Assembly: GCA_016704325.1 (NCBI GenBank)
Contig: JADJAG010000004.1
Location: forward strand, 124,001 to 188,000
Length of the DNA stretch: 64,000 bases
Source: Chitinophagaceae bacterium
Lineage (GTDB): Bacteria; Bacteroidota; Bacteroidia; Chitinophagales; UBA10324
Reading direction: 5' to 3'
Position numbers and translations under genes: made by a program
Shown: positions 48,697-57,158 of the stretch, one piece after another
Numbering within the stretch: position 1 is the stretch's first letter
How the letters are laid out: every line of letters begins with the position of its first letter
The notes under the pieces: generated by a model
Seen by the model: the letters and a program-made list of their open reading frames with translations, nothing else
Database searches by the model: none
What the model was told of the DNA's origin: nothing

Positions 48697-48862
48697 GGGT
48701 ATACGACAAATTGGATAGAGGTGATTGGGTGTTGAAATTGAGTATTAAGTATTTGAGTAAGTGAGTAAAGCAGCGTAGTGATTACAGAATAGCAAGTGAT
48801 CGGCTTCGCCGCAGCAATTTAACCATTTAGCAATTTAGCCCATTTAACATTTTCAGGTTCAT
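48697..48862 (+). repeat. Truncated GGGTGTAC-type element L
   Basis: Starts GGGTATACGACAAATTGG directly after element K's duplication and carries the A/C-type interior (GATCGGCTTCGCCGCAGC). The right terminus is lost near 48862. Confidence 0.68.
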
Positions 48863-48900
48863 GAACGCGCCTTTAATCTGCCGCGTTTAATCTGTTTGTT

Positions 48901-48931
48901 TTGTGCAAGTGCTGCTCGTTTGCTAATTTCG
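48901..48931 (+). promoter_or_regulatory. Candidate promoter of the 49-kb gliding-type protein
   Basis: TTG at 48901-48903, a 20-bp spacer and TAATTTCG at 48924-48931 (one mismatch to TAnnTTTG), about 28 bases before the ATG. Confidence 0.45.
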
Positions 48932-48959
48932 GGAAATGTTTTATCGGTGAAAAGGTGAA

Positions 48960-51302
48960 ATGAAAATTTTTACAAGATTCCTGCTATTGTTGTTTTTATT
49001 TCCGTTGTCATCCCGGTCATGGCATATTATAGGAGGAGAAATGTACTATACCTGCCTGGGCAATAATAATTATGAAATTACATTAAAGGTCTACCGCGAT
49101 TGCAACAGTACCACACCATTTGATGCTCCGGCTTATGTCAGCATTTACAGGCCAAATGGGGTACTTCATGAAACGTTGATTATTCCATTACCCGGATTTA
49201 CAACAGTTGATCCCGATCTGACAAATCCCTGCCTTCAAATCCCTCCCGGAGTATGTGTAGAGGAAGCGATTTACAAAGCCATTTACAACCTGCCACCTAT
49301 TGCAGGTGGATATGATATTGCCTACCAACGATGTTGCCGTAATAACACCATCGTAAACTTGAATGATCCGGCAAATACAGGAGCTACTTTTACTGCACAT
49401 ATTCCATCCTCTTCACTGGTAAGTTGTAATAGCAGTCCCAGGTTTACGAATTATCCACCTATCGTTATTTGTGTTGACCAAGTTTTGGAGTTTGACCACA
49501 GTGCTACAGATCCCAATGGCGATTCGTTGGTGTACTCACTCTGCACACCGTACCAGGGTGCAGATGCCATATTGCCTCAGCCCAATCCGCCGCCGCCACC
49601 GCCTTACGACCCGATAGTGTGGTTACCACCTTATAATCTTAATAATCAAATCGGGGGGAGCCCGGTGATGAGTATAAATCCGGTAACGGGTCTGCTGACC
49701 GGTTTTCCAACAGCGCTTGGTCAGTATGTGGTTGGGGTATGTGTGAAAGAGTACCGGAATGGCGTTTTTCTAAGCCAGGATGTGCGGGATTTTCAGTTTA
49801 ACATAACGACCTGCAACCCTTTGATTGAAGCAAATTTTAATGTAAACGGAGGAGTTTCCATTAATGATACCTTACTGCTATGCGGCACCAATAGCGCTTC
49901 ATTTAATAATCTTAGTTATGGATCAACCATTTTTGAGTGGGATTTTGGGGTAACGGGAATTAACACGGATGTATCTACTGAGAAAAATCCCGTTTATGTT
50001 TTTCCGGATACGGGAGTATATAAAGTGATGCTGTATGCTTCACCGGGTCTCCTGTGTGGTGATTCCGTTTTTAAGTATGTGGAGATCAGAAAAGGTGTAA
50101 CACCGGATTTTACGGTAACGCCGGAATGTATGCTCACGCCGGTTGACTTTACTGATGCCTCTGTGCCTTTAGATGGCTATTTGTCGGGCTGGGCCTGGGA
50201 CTTTGGCGATGGTACAACCGATACACAACAAGATCCGCAACATGCATTTACAAACAGCGGCACCTTTAATGTGAACCTTGTCGTATCTAACAATTATGGA
50301 TGCACGGGAACCATCACCAAGCCATTAATTATTCATCCGGTGCCAGATATCCAGGCAGGTCCTGATACATTTGTCTGTGATATTGACATGGTAACACTGC
50401 ATGCAAATGATGGTATTAGTTATGCCTGGTCGCCGGCTGCTTATATGAATGATCCTTCTTTACCGGATCCATTGGTGAACCCGCCGGTTACTACGGTATA
50501 TACCGTAACGGTTACCAATGTATTTGGCTGCATTGCGAAGGACTCTGTTACCATTCAGGTTACAGACACCGTAATTGCCAATACCATATCAGATGCTTCC
50601 TTATGCATCGGCGATAGTATTCAGCTGAGCACCGGCAATGCCGTGCAATACCTTTGGTCGCCGGATTATAAAATCAACAATACATTTATTCCCAATCCTG
50701 TGGTGAATCCTGAAGTTACCACTACCTATTATGTAGTTGCTTCTGTCGGAAGTTGTTTTGATGAAGATACAGTTACCATTACAGTACTGTTACCACCTGA
50801 CGTGGATGCCGGTGAAGATGTTACCATCAATCAGGGTGAAACTGCACAACTGAATGCTACCGGATCAGGCACGTATCAATGGATTCCTCCTGACGATCTT
50901 TCAGATCCATCTATCCCCGATCCATTGGCAAGCCCCATTAATACGATTACCTATTCCGTAAATGTATCAGCCGATAACGGATGCAAAGCGACCGATTCTG
51001 TTACGGTTATTGTAACACACTATCACCTCTTTTTGGTGCCAAATGCATTTACACCGAATGGAGATGGACTGAATGATTATTTTCAATTCTATACCAAGGG
51101 CATTCGCGAGGTGGAATCTGTGAAGGTATTCAACCGCTGGGGGCAGATGGTCTATTCAGATGAAGACGGTAATGATGAAGGCTGGGATGGTTCGTTTTTA
51201 GAGGTGCCCTGCGAAATGGGTACGTATATTTTTTATATATCAGGAATTACATATGATAACAACCCGTTGCAACAAAAGGGAAACCTGACACTATTGCGAT
51301 AA
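48960..51302 (+). CDS. Large surface protein with PKD-type repeats and gliding-motility-associated (type B) C-terminal domain
   Basis: A 780-residue protein with signal peptide MKIFTRFLLLLFLFPLSSRS. The N-terminal region begins WHIIGGEMYYTCLGNNNYEI and is beta-rich with many cysteines. PKD-like domains follow, the clearest at about residue 405-435 (GWAWDFGDGTTDTQQDPQHA), then segments of the form VNPPVTTVYTVTVTNVFGC and VNPEVTTTYYVVASVGSC. The tail from about 695 (PNAFTPNGDGLNDYFQF ... FNRWGQMVYSDED) is the CHU/gliding-type domain, a type B T9SS sorting signal. Likely an adhesin or matrix protein. Confidence 0.92.
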   Translation: MKIFTRFLLLLFLFPLSSRSWHIIGGEMYYTCLGNNNYEITLKVYRDCNSTTPFDAPAYVSIYRPNGVLHETLIIPLPGFTTVDPDLTNPCLQIPPGVCVEEAIYKAIYNLPPIAGGYDIAYQRCCRNNTIVNLNDPANTGATFTAHIPSSSLVSCNSSPRFTNYPPIVICVDQVLEFDHSATDPNGDSLVYSLCTPYQGADAILPQPNPPPPPPYDPIVWLPPYNLNNQIGGSPVMSINPVTGLLTGFPTALGQYVVGVCVKEYRNGVFLSQDVRDFQFNITTCNPLIEANFNVNGGVSINDTLLLCGTNSASFNNLSYGSTIFEWDFGVTGINTDVSTEKNPVYVFPDTGVYKVMLYASPGLLCGDSVFKYVEIRKGVTPDFTVTPECMLTPVDFTDASVPLDGYLSGWAWDFGDGTTDTQQDPQHAFTNSGTFNVNLVVSNNYGCTGTITKPLIIHPVPDIQAGPDTFVCDIDMVTLHANDGISYAWSPAAYMNDPSLPDPLVNPPVTTVYTVTVTNVFGCIAKDSVTIQVTDTVIANTISDASLCIGDSIQLSTGNAVQYLWSPDYKINNTFIPNPVVNPEVTTTYYVVASVGSCFDEDTVTITVLLPPDVDAGEDVTINQGETAQLNATGSGTYQWIPPDDLSDPSIPDPLASPINTITYSVNVSADNGCKATDSVTVIVTHYHLFLVPNAFTPNGDGLNDYFQFYTKGIREVESVKVFNRWGQMVYSDEDGNDEGWDGSFLEVPCEMGTYIFYISGITYDNNPLQQKGNLTLLR

Positions 51303-51372
51303 CACCGGAATATATTCTTTATGAATGCCCATACTAACTTTCACAATTTGTTAATACATTTACCAATCATTA

Positions 51373-51398
51373 AAAAGCTGGGTAGCCTTTTTTTATTT
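51373..51398 (+). terminator. Weak terminator-like hairpin
   Basis: AAAAAGCT-GGGT-AGCCTTTTTTT forms a short stem with an A/T-tract just before anmK. The stem is short and has a bulge. Confidence 0.3.
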
Positions 51399-51426
51399 TT
51401 TTTATTAACTAAAATTTTCTTTTGAA

Positions 51427-52545
51427 ATGAAAACGTATCATGTTCTTGGTATGATGTCGGGTAGCTCTATGGATGGCGTTGACGTAGCCTATTGCCGCCT
51501 TGAAGAGAAAGATGGCAAATGGAGTTACGAAATTGAAAAAGCTGAATGTATCCCTTATCCGCCTAAATGGAGGTTACGCCTTCAAAGCCTGGTGTTGCAA
51601 AATGCCGTTACTTACCTGAAGACCGATGCTTTCTACGGGCATTACCTGGGTGAGGTGGCACGCAAGTTCATTCAGGAAAACATGCTGGATGGTAAAATTG
51701 ATTTCATCGCTTCTCATGGTCAGACCGTCTTTCATCAGCCGGAGAATCAGATGACCAGTCAGATTGGTGACGGCGGCGCAATAGTTGCCGAAACCGGATG
51801 CAATGTGATCTGCAATTTCAGGACGGTGGATGTGGCAATGGGCGGACAAGGAACTCCAATTGCTCCCATGGGTGACCGTACACTCTTTGGTGATTTTAAA
51901 TTTTGTCTGAACATAGGCGGTATTGCAAACATCAGTTGTAACATCGATAACAGAATGATTGGCTTCGACATTTGTGGCGCCAATATGGTCCTCAACGCCC
52001 TTGCTTCTGAAATTGACCTGGAGTATGATAAGGATGGCTCTATTGCACGCTCCGGAAACGTGAACCACGACTTGTTGAATGAACTCAATGCGCAATGGTA
52101 TTACGAAAAACCCTATCCTAAATCGATTGGAGGTGGTTGGGTTACTAAAATATTTATGCCGGTATTCAAGAAATACCGCATGCAGGTAGAAGACAAACTG
52201 CGCACTGCTACCGAACATATTGCTCTGCAGATCGGAAAAGATATTAAGAATATTTATGCTACTGAGTTTCTTACAAAAGATGAAAGTCATTCGATCCTGG
52301 TTTCGGGTGGTGGCGCATTCAACAAGTTCCTGCTCGAACGGATCAATTACAATTCATCAGTGCCTTTAGTAGTTCCGGATCCGGCAACTATTAAATTTAA
52401 GGAAGCACTCCTGATGTGCCTGATGGGAGCCTTACGCATGCGCAATGAAGTGAATGTGCTTGCTTCCGTTACCGGAGCATCCGCCGATTCCGTTGGAGGA
52501 GAAGTTTATTTCAGTACAGGTGTAAAGCACGAATCGGTACTCTAG
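51427..52545 (+). CDS. anmK: Anhydro-N-acetylmuramic acid kinase
   Basis: A 372-residue sugar kinase of the ASKHA fold. The phosphate-binding motif GMMSGSSMDGVDVAYC, the catalytic region FIASHGQTVFHQPE and segments NFRTVDVAMGGQGTPIAP, FCLNIGGIANIS and ILVSGGGAFNKFLLERI are present. It opens the anhydro ring and phosphorylates anhMurNAc during cell-wall recycling in the cytoplasm. A strong terminator follows its stop codon. Confidence 0.94.
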   Translation: MKTYHVLGMMSGSSMDGVDVAYCRLEEKDGKWSYEIEKAECIPYPPKWRLRLQSLVLQNAVTYLKTDAFYGHYLGEVARKFIQENMLDGKIDFIASHGQTVFHQPENQMTSQIGDGGAIVAETGCNVICNFRTVDVAMGGQGTPIAPMGDRTLFGDFKFCLNIGGIANISCNIDNRMIGFDICGANMVLNALASEIDLEYDKDGSIARSGNVNHDLLNELNAQWYYEKPYPKSIGGGWVTKIFMPVFKKYRMQVEDKLRTATEHIALQIGKDIKNIYATEFLTKDESHSILVSGGGAFNKFLLERINYNSSVPLVVPDPATIKFKEALLMCLMGALRMRNEVNVLASVTGASADSVGGEVYFSTGVKHESVL

Positions 52546-52564
52546 AAATTTCAATCTACTCTTC

Positions 52565-52599
52565 AGCCCCTGACTCATCAATCAGGGGCTTTTTTATTT
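52565..52599 (+). terminator. Rho-independent terminator of anmK
   Basis: Perfect nine-base stem AGCCCCTGA / TCAGGGGCT with an eight-base loop, followed by a T-run. Twenty bases after the anmK stop. Confidence 0.93.
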
Positions 52600-52656
52600 T
52601 TCAGCAATTTCCTCAAAACTAACTGCTGCCAAAACCTGCAATATTCCCCCCTTAAT

Positions 52657-52757
52657 GTCCTACGTCCTAAGTCCTAAGTCCTACGTCCTACGTCTTACGT
52701 CCTACGTCTTTAGTCTTGGTTCCTGGTTCCTGGTTCCTGGCTCCTGGCTCTTGCCTC
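52657..52757. repeat. Heptad tandem array, left of the epimerase gene
   Basis: Fourteen or so consecutive 7-bp units: GTCCTAC, GTCCTAA, GTCTTAC-type units first, grading into TTCCTGG and CTCCTGG units. The same units in the same order occur at 53787-53863 and in part at about 4128-4195. Confidence 0.88.
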
Positions 52758-52813
52758 CAAAATATCCAATATTCCAATTCCTCCCGTAGTAGTATCTTGC
52801 CGAAAAAGCATTC

Positions 52814-53809
52814 ATGATATTTGTAACAGGAGGCACTGGTTTTTTAGGTAGGCATCTGTTGCGAAAGCTTGCAGACAGCGATGAACCCATCCGTGCATTA
52901 ATACGTGATGGAAGCACTATACCACCGGCCTGTCACTTGCCCGGTAAAGTGGAATGGGTACCTGGTGACGTGCTCGATATTCCCTCTTTAGAAGAACATA
53001 TGGAGGGTTGTTCATCAGTGTATCATTGTGCCGGCCTGGTATCATTTGAGAAAAAGGATCGTGACCGGTTGATGAAAATAAATGTGGAAGGCACGGCCAA
53101 TGTGGTGAACGTGGCCCTGGTAAAAACTATTCAGAAGCTGGTTTATGTAAGTTCCATTGCTGCGATAGGGCGGCCTGCAGCTTCAAACGAGATCAGTGAA
53201 TCAACCGAATGGGATTTTAATGGCAATCAAACGAACTATGGCATCAGCAAGTACCTGGCTGAAAGAGAGGTTTGGCGTGGTCTAGCGGAAGGACTTAATG
53301 CAGTGATCGTAAATCCATCGGTAATTATTGGTGATGGTGACTGGAAAAAAGGTACACCGCGCTTTTTTTACAATTGCCGGAAGGGAATGCCTTTTTATAT
53401 GTCTGGTACTACAGGATTTGTTGCCGTTCATGATGTGGTGTCACTCATGATTTTATTGATGAAGAGCGATATCAGCCGGGAGCGATTTATCCTCAATGCG
53501 GAAAACCGGAGCTATAAAGATTTTCTTGATTGCATTGCTGACTGCATGGGAAAGAAACGGCCTTCGTTTAAAGTCTCGCCCTGGATGGCACAGCTGGTTA
53601 CCCGCCTTGATGTAATTCGTAAAATTTTCATGCCGCATGCACCCATACTGACAAGAGAGACCGCACGCATAGCCGGAATGACTTATTTTTTCAATGCAGA
53701 TAAAATAAAAGCAGCAACAGGCTATGAGTTTATGCCTATTAAACTATGTATTGAAGAAACTGCAAAAATTTTAATGAAAGAGCAAGAAGTCCTACGTCCT
53801 ACGTCCTAA
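52814..53809 (+). CDS. NAD-dependent epimerase/dehydratase (extended SDR)
   Basis: A 331-residue extended short-chain dehydrogenase. The Rossmann motif is at the extreme N-terminus (IFVTGGTGFLGRHLLRKL), followed by PGDVLDI, the active-site YxxxK in NYGISKYLAERE and NPSVIIGDGDW. Related proteins reduce or epimerise nucleotide sugars or dihydroflavonol-like substrates; the substrate is not clear. The last seven codons (EVLRPTS) and the stop are made of the heptad repeats that begin at 53787, so the natural C-terminus has been overwritten or extended by repeat DNA. Confidence 0.88.
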   Translation: MIFVTGGTGFLGRHLLRKLADSDEPIRALIRDGSTIPPACHLPGKVEWVPGDVLDIPSLEEHMEGCSSVYHCAGLVSFEKKDRDRLMKINVEGTANVVNVALVKTIQKLVYVSSIAAIGRPAASNEISESTEWDFNGNQTNYGISKYLAEREVWRGLAEGLNAVIVNPSVIIGDGDWKKGTPRFFYNCRKGMPFYMSGTTGFVAVHDVVSLMILLMKSDISRERFILNAENRSYKDFLDCIADCMGKKRPSFKVSPWMAQLVTRLDVIRKIFMPHAPILTRETARIAGMTYFFNADKIKAATGYEFMPIKLCIEETAKILMKEQEVLRPTS

Positions 53810-53863
53810 GTCTTACGTCTTAAGTCCTGGCTCCTGGTTCCTGGTTCCTGTCTCCTGTCTCCA
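53787..53863. repeat. Heptad tandem array, right of the epimerase gene
   Basis: Units GTCCTAC, GTCCTAC, GTCCTAA, GTCTTAC, GTCTTAA, GTCCTGG, CTCCTGG, TTCCTGG, TTCCTGT, CTCCTGT. The first three units are coding and supply the epimerase stop (TAA at 53807-53809). Confidence 0.88.
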
Positions 53864-53881
53864 TTTCCCACACACACCTCC

Positions 53882-55102
53882 TTACTTAGCCACAACAAGC
53901 TTCTCCCCAATCTGCAAATCCGTGCTGTTTAATTTGTTGATGGTTTTCAACTCAGTTACTGTTACATTGTATTTTTTTGATATAGAATATAAGGTATCAC
54001 CTTTCGAAACAACGTGAACCTGGCCGGCAGCAGGACTTTCGATAACTGGGGAGTTGACTGATTTCACGAGGCTACCCTTATCATCATTTACCAATGCCGG
54101 TGCTGTTTTACGAAGCTCTTTCAGGTTGAGTGTTTCACCTGCCTTTGGTTCGGTGCCGGGCTTCATGAGGTTTTTTTCATATAACCTGGCCAGTTGAATA
54201 CCATGATCGCGTGATATGCTAAACATGGTTTCGCCTTCTTTAACTGTATGTAATGCTACATCACCATTTTGTCGTTTAGGCTGAAGAAAAACACGGTCAC
54301 CCGTTGCTATTTGTGACACCTCTGTAATGTCATTGTAACGCATCAGTCTTTTCAGGCTCAGCGCAAAAGCAGTGGCAAGATCATTCAGCGTTTCTCCCTC
54401 AAACAAAGTGACGCAATCGATATCATTGAACACATAAATGCGTTCGGTAACATTCATTGCTGTTGGCTGCGCATTAATGACTTCCGGATTACCTGTTTCC
54501 TTTATCGTTGTTATTTCACCGGTTCTGTTGAGTGAAGCAAACCATGCTGACCGTTCTTCCGGGGCAAGGTCCCACTGATGCAAATCGTAATCATTAATGC
54601 ATTTGATCAGGATGTTTGCATATTGCGGATTGGTAGCATACCCGCAGGCTTTAAGCCCTTTGGCCCAGGAGGTATAGTCCCTGGTATCATAGGTGAACAG
54701 GATGGCATACCGCTCGCGGTTCCTTAGAAAATCAGAATGGTCTTTATACGATACCAGTGAGGAATCATACTTGCGGAAACATTCATTTTTACGGTCGTCA
54801 TCATAAATGTAAGAAGCACCCATCCATCCTGCATGACACTTAATACCGAAGTGGTTGTTTGCCTCCATGGCCAGCGGGCTCTGCCCCGCATTGCTTTCAA
54901 TGATGCCCTGTGCCAGGGTGATGCTGGCCGGTATGCCGGTACGCTGCATCTCTGTGATCGCAATCTCCTTGTACCGGTTAATGTAGGCTTCTACTTTTTC
55001 ATCATAGGTCTGTGCAGGTAAAGTGATGCTGAAAGCCAAAAGCCAAACGATCATGGTCAGCGCTTTAACGATCACTCCTTTCCTCTGTTCAATTTGTAAC
55101 AT
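53882..55102 (-). CDS. Secreted glucosaminidase-domain protein with LysM repeats
   Basis: About 406 residues from the ATG at 55100-55102 (MLQIEQRKGVIVKALTMIVW), chosen because it precedes the signal peptide; an upstream in-frame ATG adds a basic stretch. The mature N-terminal region is a mannosyl-glycoprotein endo-beta-N-acetylglucosaminidase-type (FlgJ-like) domain: ASITLAQGIIESNAGQSPLA with the catalytic Glu in IIESN, then NNHFGIKCHAGW. Three LysM-like repeats follow, the last two clear (VKEGETMFSISRDHGIQL, VSKGDTLYSISKKYNVTV). It is expected to cleave peptidoglycan glycan strands in the periplasm. Confidence 0.92.
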   Translation of the reverse strand: MLQIEQRKGVIVKALTMIVWLLAFSITLPAQTYDEKVEAYINRYKEIAITEMQRTGIPASITLAQGIIESNAGQSPLAMEANNHFGIKCHAGWMGASYIYDDDRKNECFRKYDSSLVSYKDHSDFLRNRERYAILFTYDTRDYTSWAKGLKACGYATNPQYANILIKCINDYDLHQWDLAPEERSAWFASLNRTGEITTIKETGNPEVINAQPTAMNVTERIYVFNDIDCVTLFEGETLNDLATAFALSLKRLMRYNDITEVSQIATGDRVFLQPKRQNGDVALHTVKEGETMFSISRDHGIQLARLYEKNLMKPGTEPKAGETLNLKELRKTAPALVNDDKGSLVKSVNSPVIESPAAGQVHVVSKGDTLYSISKKYNVTVTELKTINKLNSTDLQIGEKLVVAK

Positions 55103-55239
55103 GCTATTATTTATTCTTTTTTCTTTAAAGCAACTTTTAAGTAACCTGATTGATACCACGAAGGCGCTAGTGTCGTAAACAGCTCACTTCAATTGCTTTC
55201 GCCGTTGAGCCTTTATGTTAGTTTGTATGCTAGACCAAC

Positions 55240-55875
55240 TCATTTCTTCCTGATCACCATTAGCCCGTCCCTGAGCGTCAACAGTACATTATCAACCCGT
55301 TCATCCCGCTGCACTTTATCGCTGAAAGCCTTTAGCGCTATGGTTTCCGCATCCTGGCTTTCTTCCACTACTTTGCCGCTCCACAATACATTATCGGCAA
55401 GTATTATCCCACCGGGCCGCACTTTATCAAACACCAGGTCGTAGTACAGGCCGTAATTCAATTTGTCGGCATCAATAAACACAAGATCTAACGCAACATG
55501 CAGGGTCGGAATTATGGCAGCTGCCATTCCGATTCTGAAATCAATCTTATGGCTCATGCCTGATTTTTCAAAATAGCGCAAAGCCATCTCCTGCAATTCC
55601 TCATTCACGTCTATGGTAAACAACTTCCCGTTTTCCTGCAATCCTTCACAGAGACAGATGGCGGAGTAACCGGTAAAGGTGCCTATCTCCAGGGCATACT
55701 TTGGCCGCAACATCAGGCTCATCATCCTGATGAACTGACCTTGCAAATGCCCTGAAAGCATTTGCGGCATCAGCACCCTTGCATGCGTTTCGCGGTTAAG
55801 CTCCCGCAACACGTCACTTTCTGGCTTGGTATGCGCTTCTGCATAACGTTCCAGCACTTCCGGAAAAAATGTCAT
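55240..55875 (-). CDS. SAM-dependent O-methyltransferase (class I, catechol/caffeoyl-CoA type)
   Basis: A 211-residue protein, the standard size for this group. Motif I is ALEIGTFTGYSAICLCEGL, the metal and SAM region is LDLVFIDADKLNYGLYYDLV, followed by GGIILADNVLWSGKV. It methylates a hydroxylated small molecule; the substrate cannot be told from sequence. Head-to-tail with the glucosaminidase gene on the minus strand. Confidence 0.92.
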   Translation of the reverse strand: MTFFPEVLERYAEAHTKPESDVLRELNRETHARVLMPQMLSGHLQGQFIRMMSLMLRPKYALEIGTFTGYSAICLCEGLQENGKLFTIDVNEELQEMALRYFEKSGMSHKIDFRIGMAAAIIPTLHVALDLVFIDADKLNYGLYYDLVFDKVRPGGIILADNVLWSGKVVEESQDAETIALKAFSDKVQRDERVDNVLLTLRDGLMVIRKK

Positions 55876-56181
55876 TCTTCAGCAGTTAAAATTAAGGGTA
55901 ATGGTTGAAGGTGTAAAGATAAGCCGTCTTATTTTTCAAACACCAGTTACAGAACTGACCTGAAAAACATACAGTAAATAAATGGAGCCCTGGTGCCGGC
56001 GGCGGTTGATATGCCGGTTGCATTTTTTCCGGTCTGTGAAATACTGTCGTAGCAGCAAATTGTTACCTTTTTCGCCGCCACCGATCTTTCCTCAAACTTC
56101 CCGTCGGCGGCGGTGGTGTGAAAAAATGGAAAACAAATCGGCGTATCTACCATTAAAAACTATACATACCTCCTTAAATTA
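55876..56181. other. Intergenic region with a G+C-rich inverted repeat
   Basis: At about 56068-56130, TTTTTCGCCGCCACCG and CGGCGGCGGTGGTGTGAAAAAA face each other across roughly 25 bases and could form an imperfect hairpin with T- and A-tracts on its sides. It might serve as a bidirectional terminator or recombination-associated structure. No gene is recognised. Confidence 0.45.
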
Positions 56182-57129
56182 TTGATTAATTTTTCAATTG
56201 CAAAAAAGATTCCGCTAAGGATAAAAGATACTGGACACTTAGCAAAGCGAGAATTAATTTATGAGAAGAACTACTGGAACAAATTCTACAAAAAGTTTAC
56301 CGACTACCTATATACCGATCTTGGGCATTTTGACAACTATGTCGGAAGCAATATTAAAATACTACGCACTTTCTTTAACTATCTTAATGATGAAATGGGA
56401 TTACGTGTTGGTATGTTTCATAAAAGCTTTTATGTGCCTGGTGAAGAAATTCCCATTATTGTGCTAACACCGGAGCAGCTTAACTTTCTGATTTATGATA
56501 ACCAGTTTCAGGGAACCCTTAGCCCTCGGCTCGAGAGGACTAAGGATATTTTTATATTTGGTTGTACGGTAGCGCTTCGTGTTTCTGACTTGCTTAACTT
56601 AAATGGATCAAACCTTGAAATTAGCAATGATAGTTACTATCTGAAGGTAACCTCAAAGAAGACACAAACCTTCACACGCATAAAATTACCGGACTATGCT
56701 ATCGAAATCCTCAAAAAATATCATTGCAAACAGCACAGGAAACTGCTACCTGTCATTACTAACTACAACCTCAACAAGAACATAAAACTGCTTGCACAAA
56801 CCGCAGGTTGGACTGATCCATTTGCAAAAATGCGCAGTCGAAGAGGCATTTCTGAATTGCCTGGAAAGCAGCTAAAGAACCAGCCAACTCATCGTTTTTG
56901 CGACTTGCTGACTTCTCATACGATGAGGAGAACAGCCATAACCACCATGCTTTCTTTAGGAATGACAGAGTATACGGTAAGAAAAATATCAGGGCATTCA
57001 GCCAATAGCAAGGAATTTTTCAGGTATGTGGCTCTTGCTCAGTATTATATTGACAAAGAGACCGAAGCCTTTTATCAACGACTTTCAGAAACTAAATTTT
57101 CGCAACAAAATTTAGTAAGGAATACTTAA
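56182..57129 (+). CDS. Tyrosine recombinase (site-specific integrase), full-length
   Basis: A 315-residue phage-integrase-family protein with an N-terminal SAM-like DNA-binding domain and a C-terminal catalytic domain. The catalytic set can be read: Arg133 (VALRVSDLL), Lys159/160 (TSKKT), His246-x-x-Arg249 (SHTMRRTAI), His272 (SGHSANS) and Tyr282 (FFRYVAL). The enzyme cuts and rejoins DNA through a 3'-phosphotyrosine bond. Thirty bases after its stop lies a detached Rhs tip in the same direction. A paralogue truncated at its 5' end starts at 63637. Confidence 0.93.
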   Translation: MINFSIAKKIPLRIKDTGHLAKRELIYEKNYWNKFYKKFTDYLYTDLGHFDNYVGSNIKILRTFFNYLNDEMGLRVGMFHKSFYVPGEEIPIIVLTPEQLNFLIYDNQFQGTLSPRLERTKDIFIFGCTVALRVSDLLNLNGSNLEISNDSYYLKVTSKKTQTFTRIKLPDYAIEILKKYHCKQHRKLLPVITNYNLNKNIKLLAQTAGWTDPFAKMRSRRGISELPGKQLKNQPTHRFCDLLTSHTMRRTAITTMLSLGMTEYTVRKISGHSANSKEFFRYVALAQYYIDKETEAFYQRLSETKFSQQNLVRNT

Positions 57130-57158
57130 ATTTCATGCGTAAATAAGCAAAATTCGGC

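Noticed and set aside
51574..52290. 238-residue antisense frame opposite anmK
   Set aside because: It lies wholly within a well-conserved kinase gene and shows no domain features.
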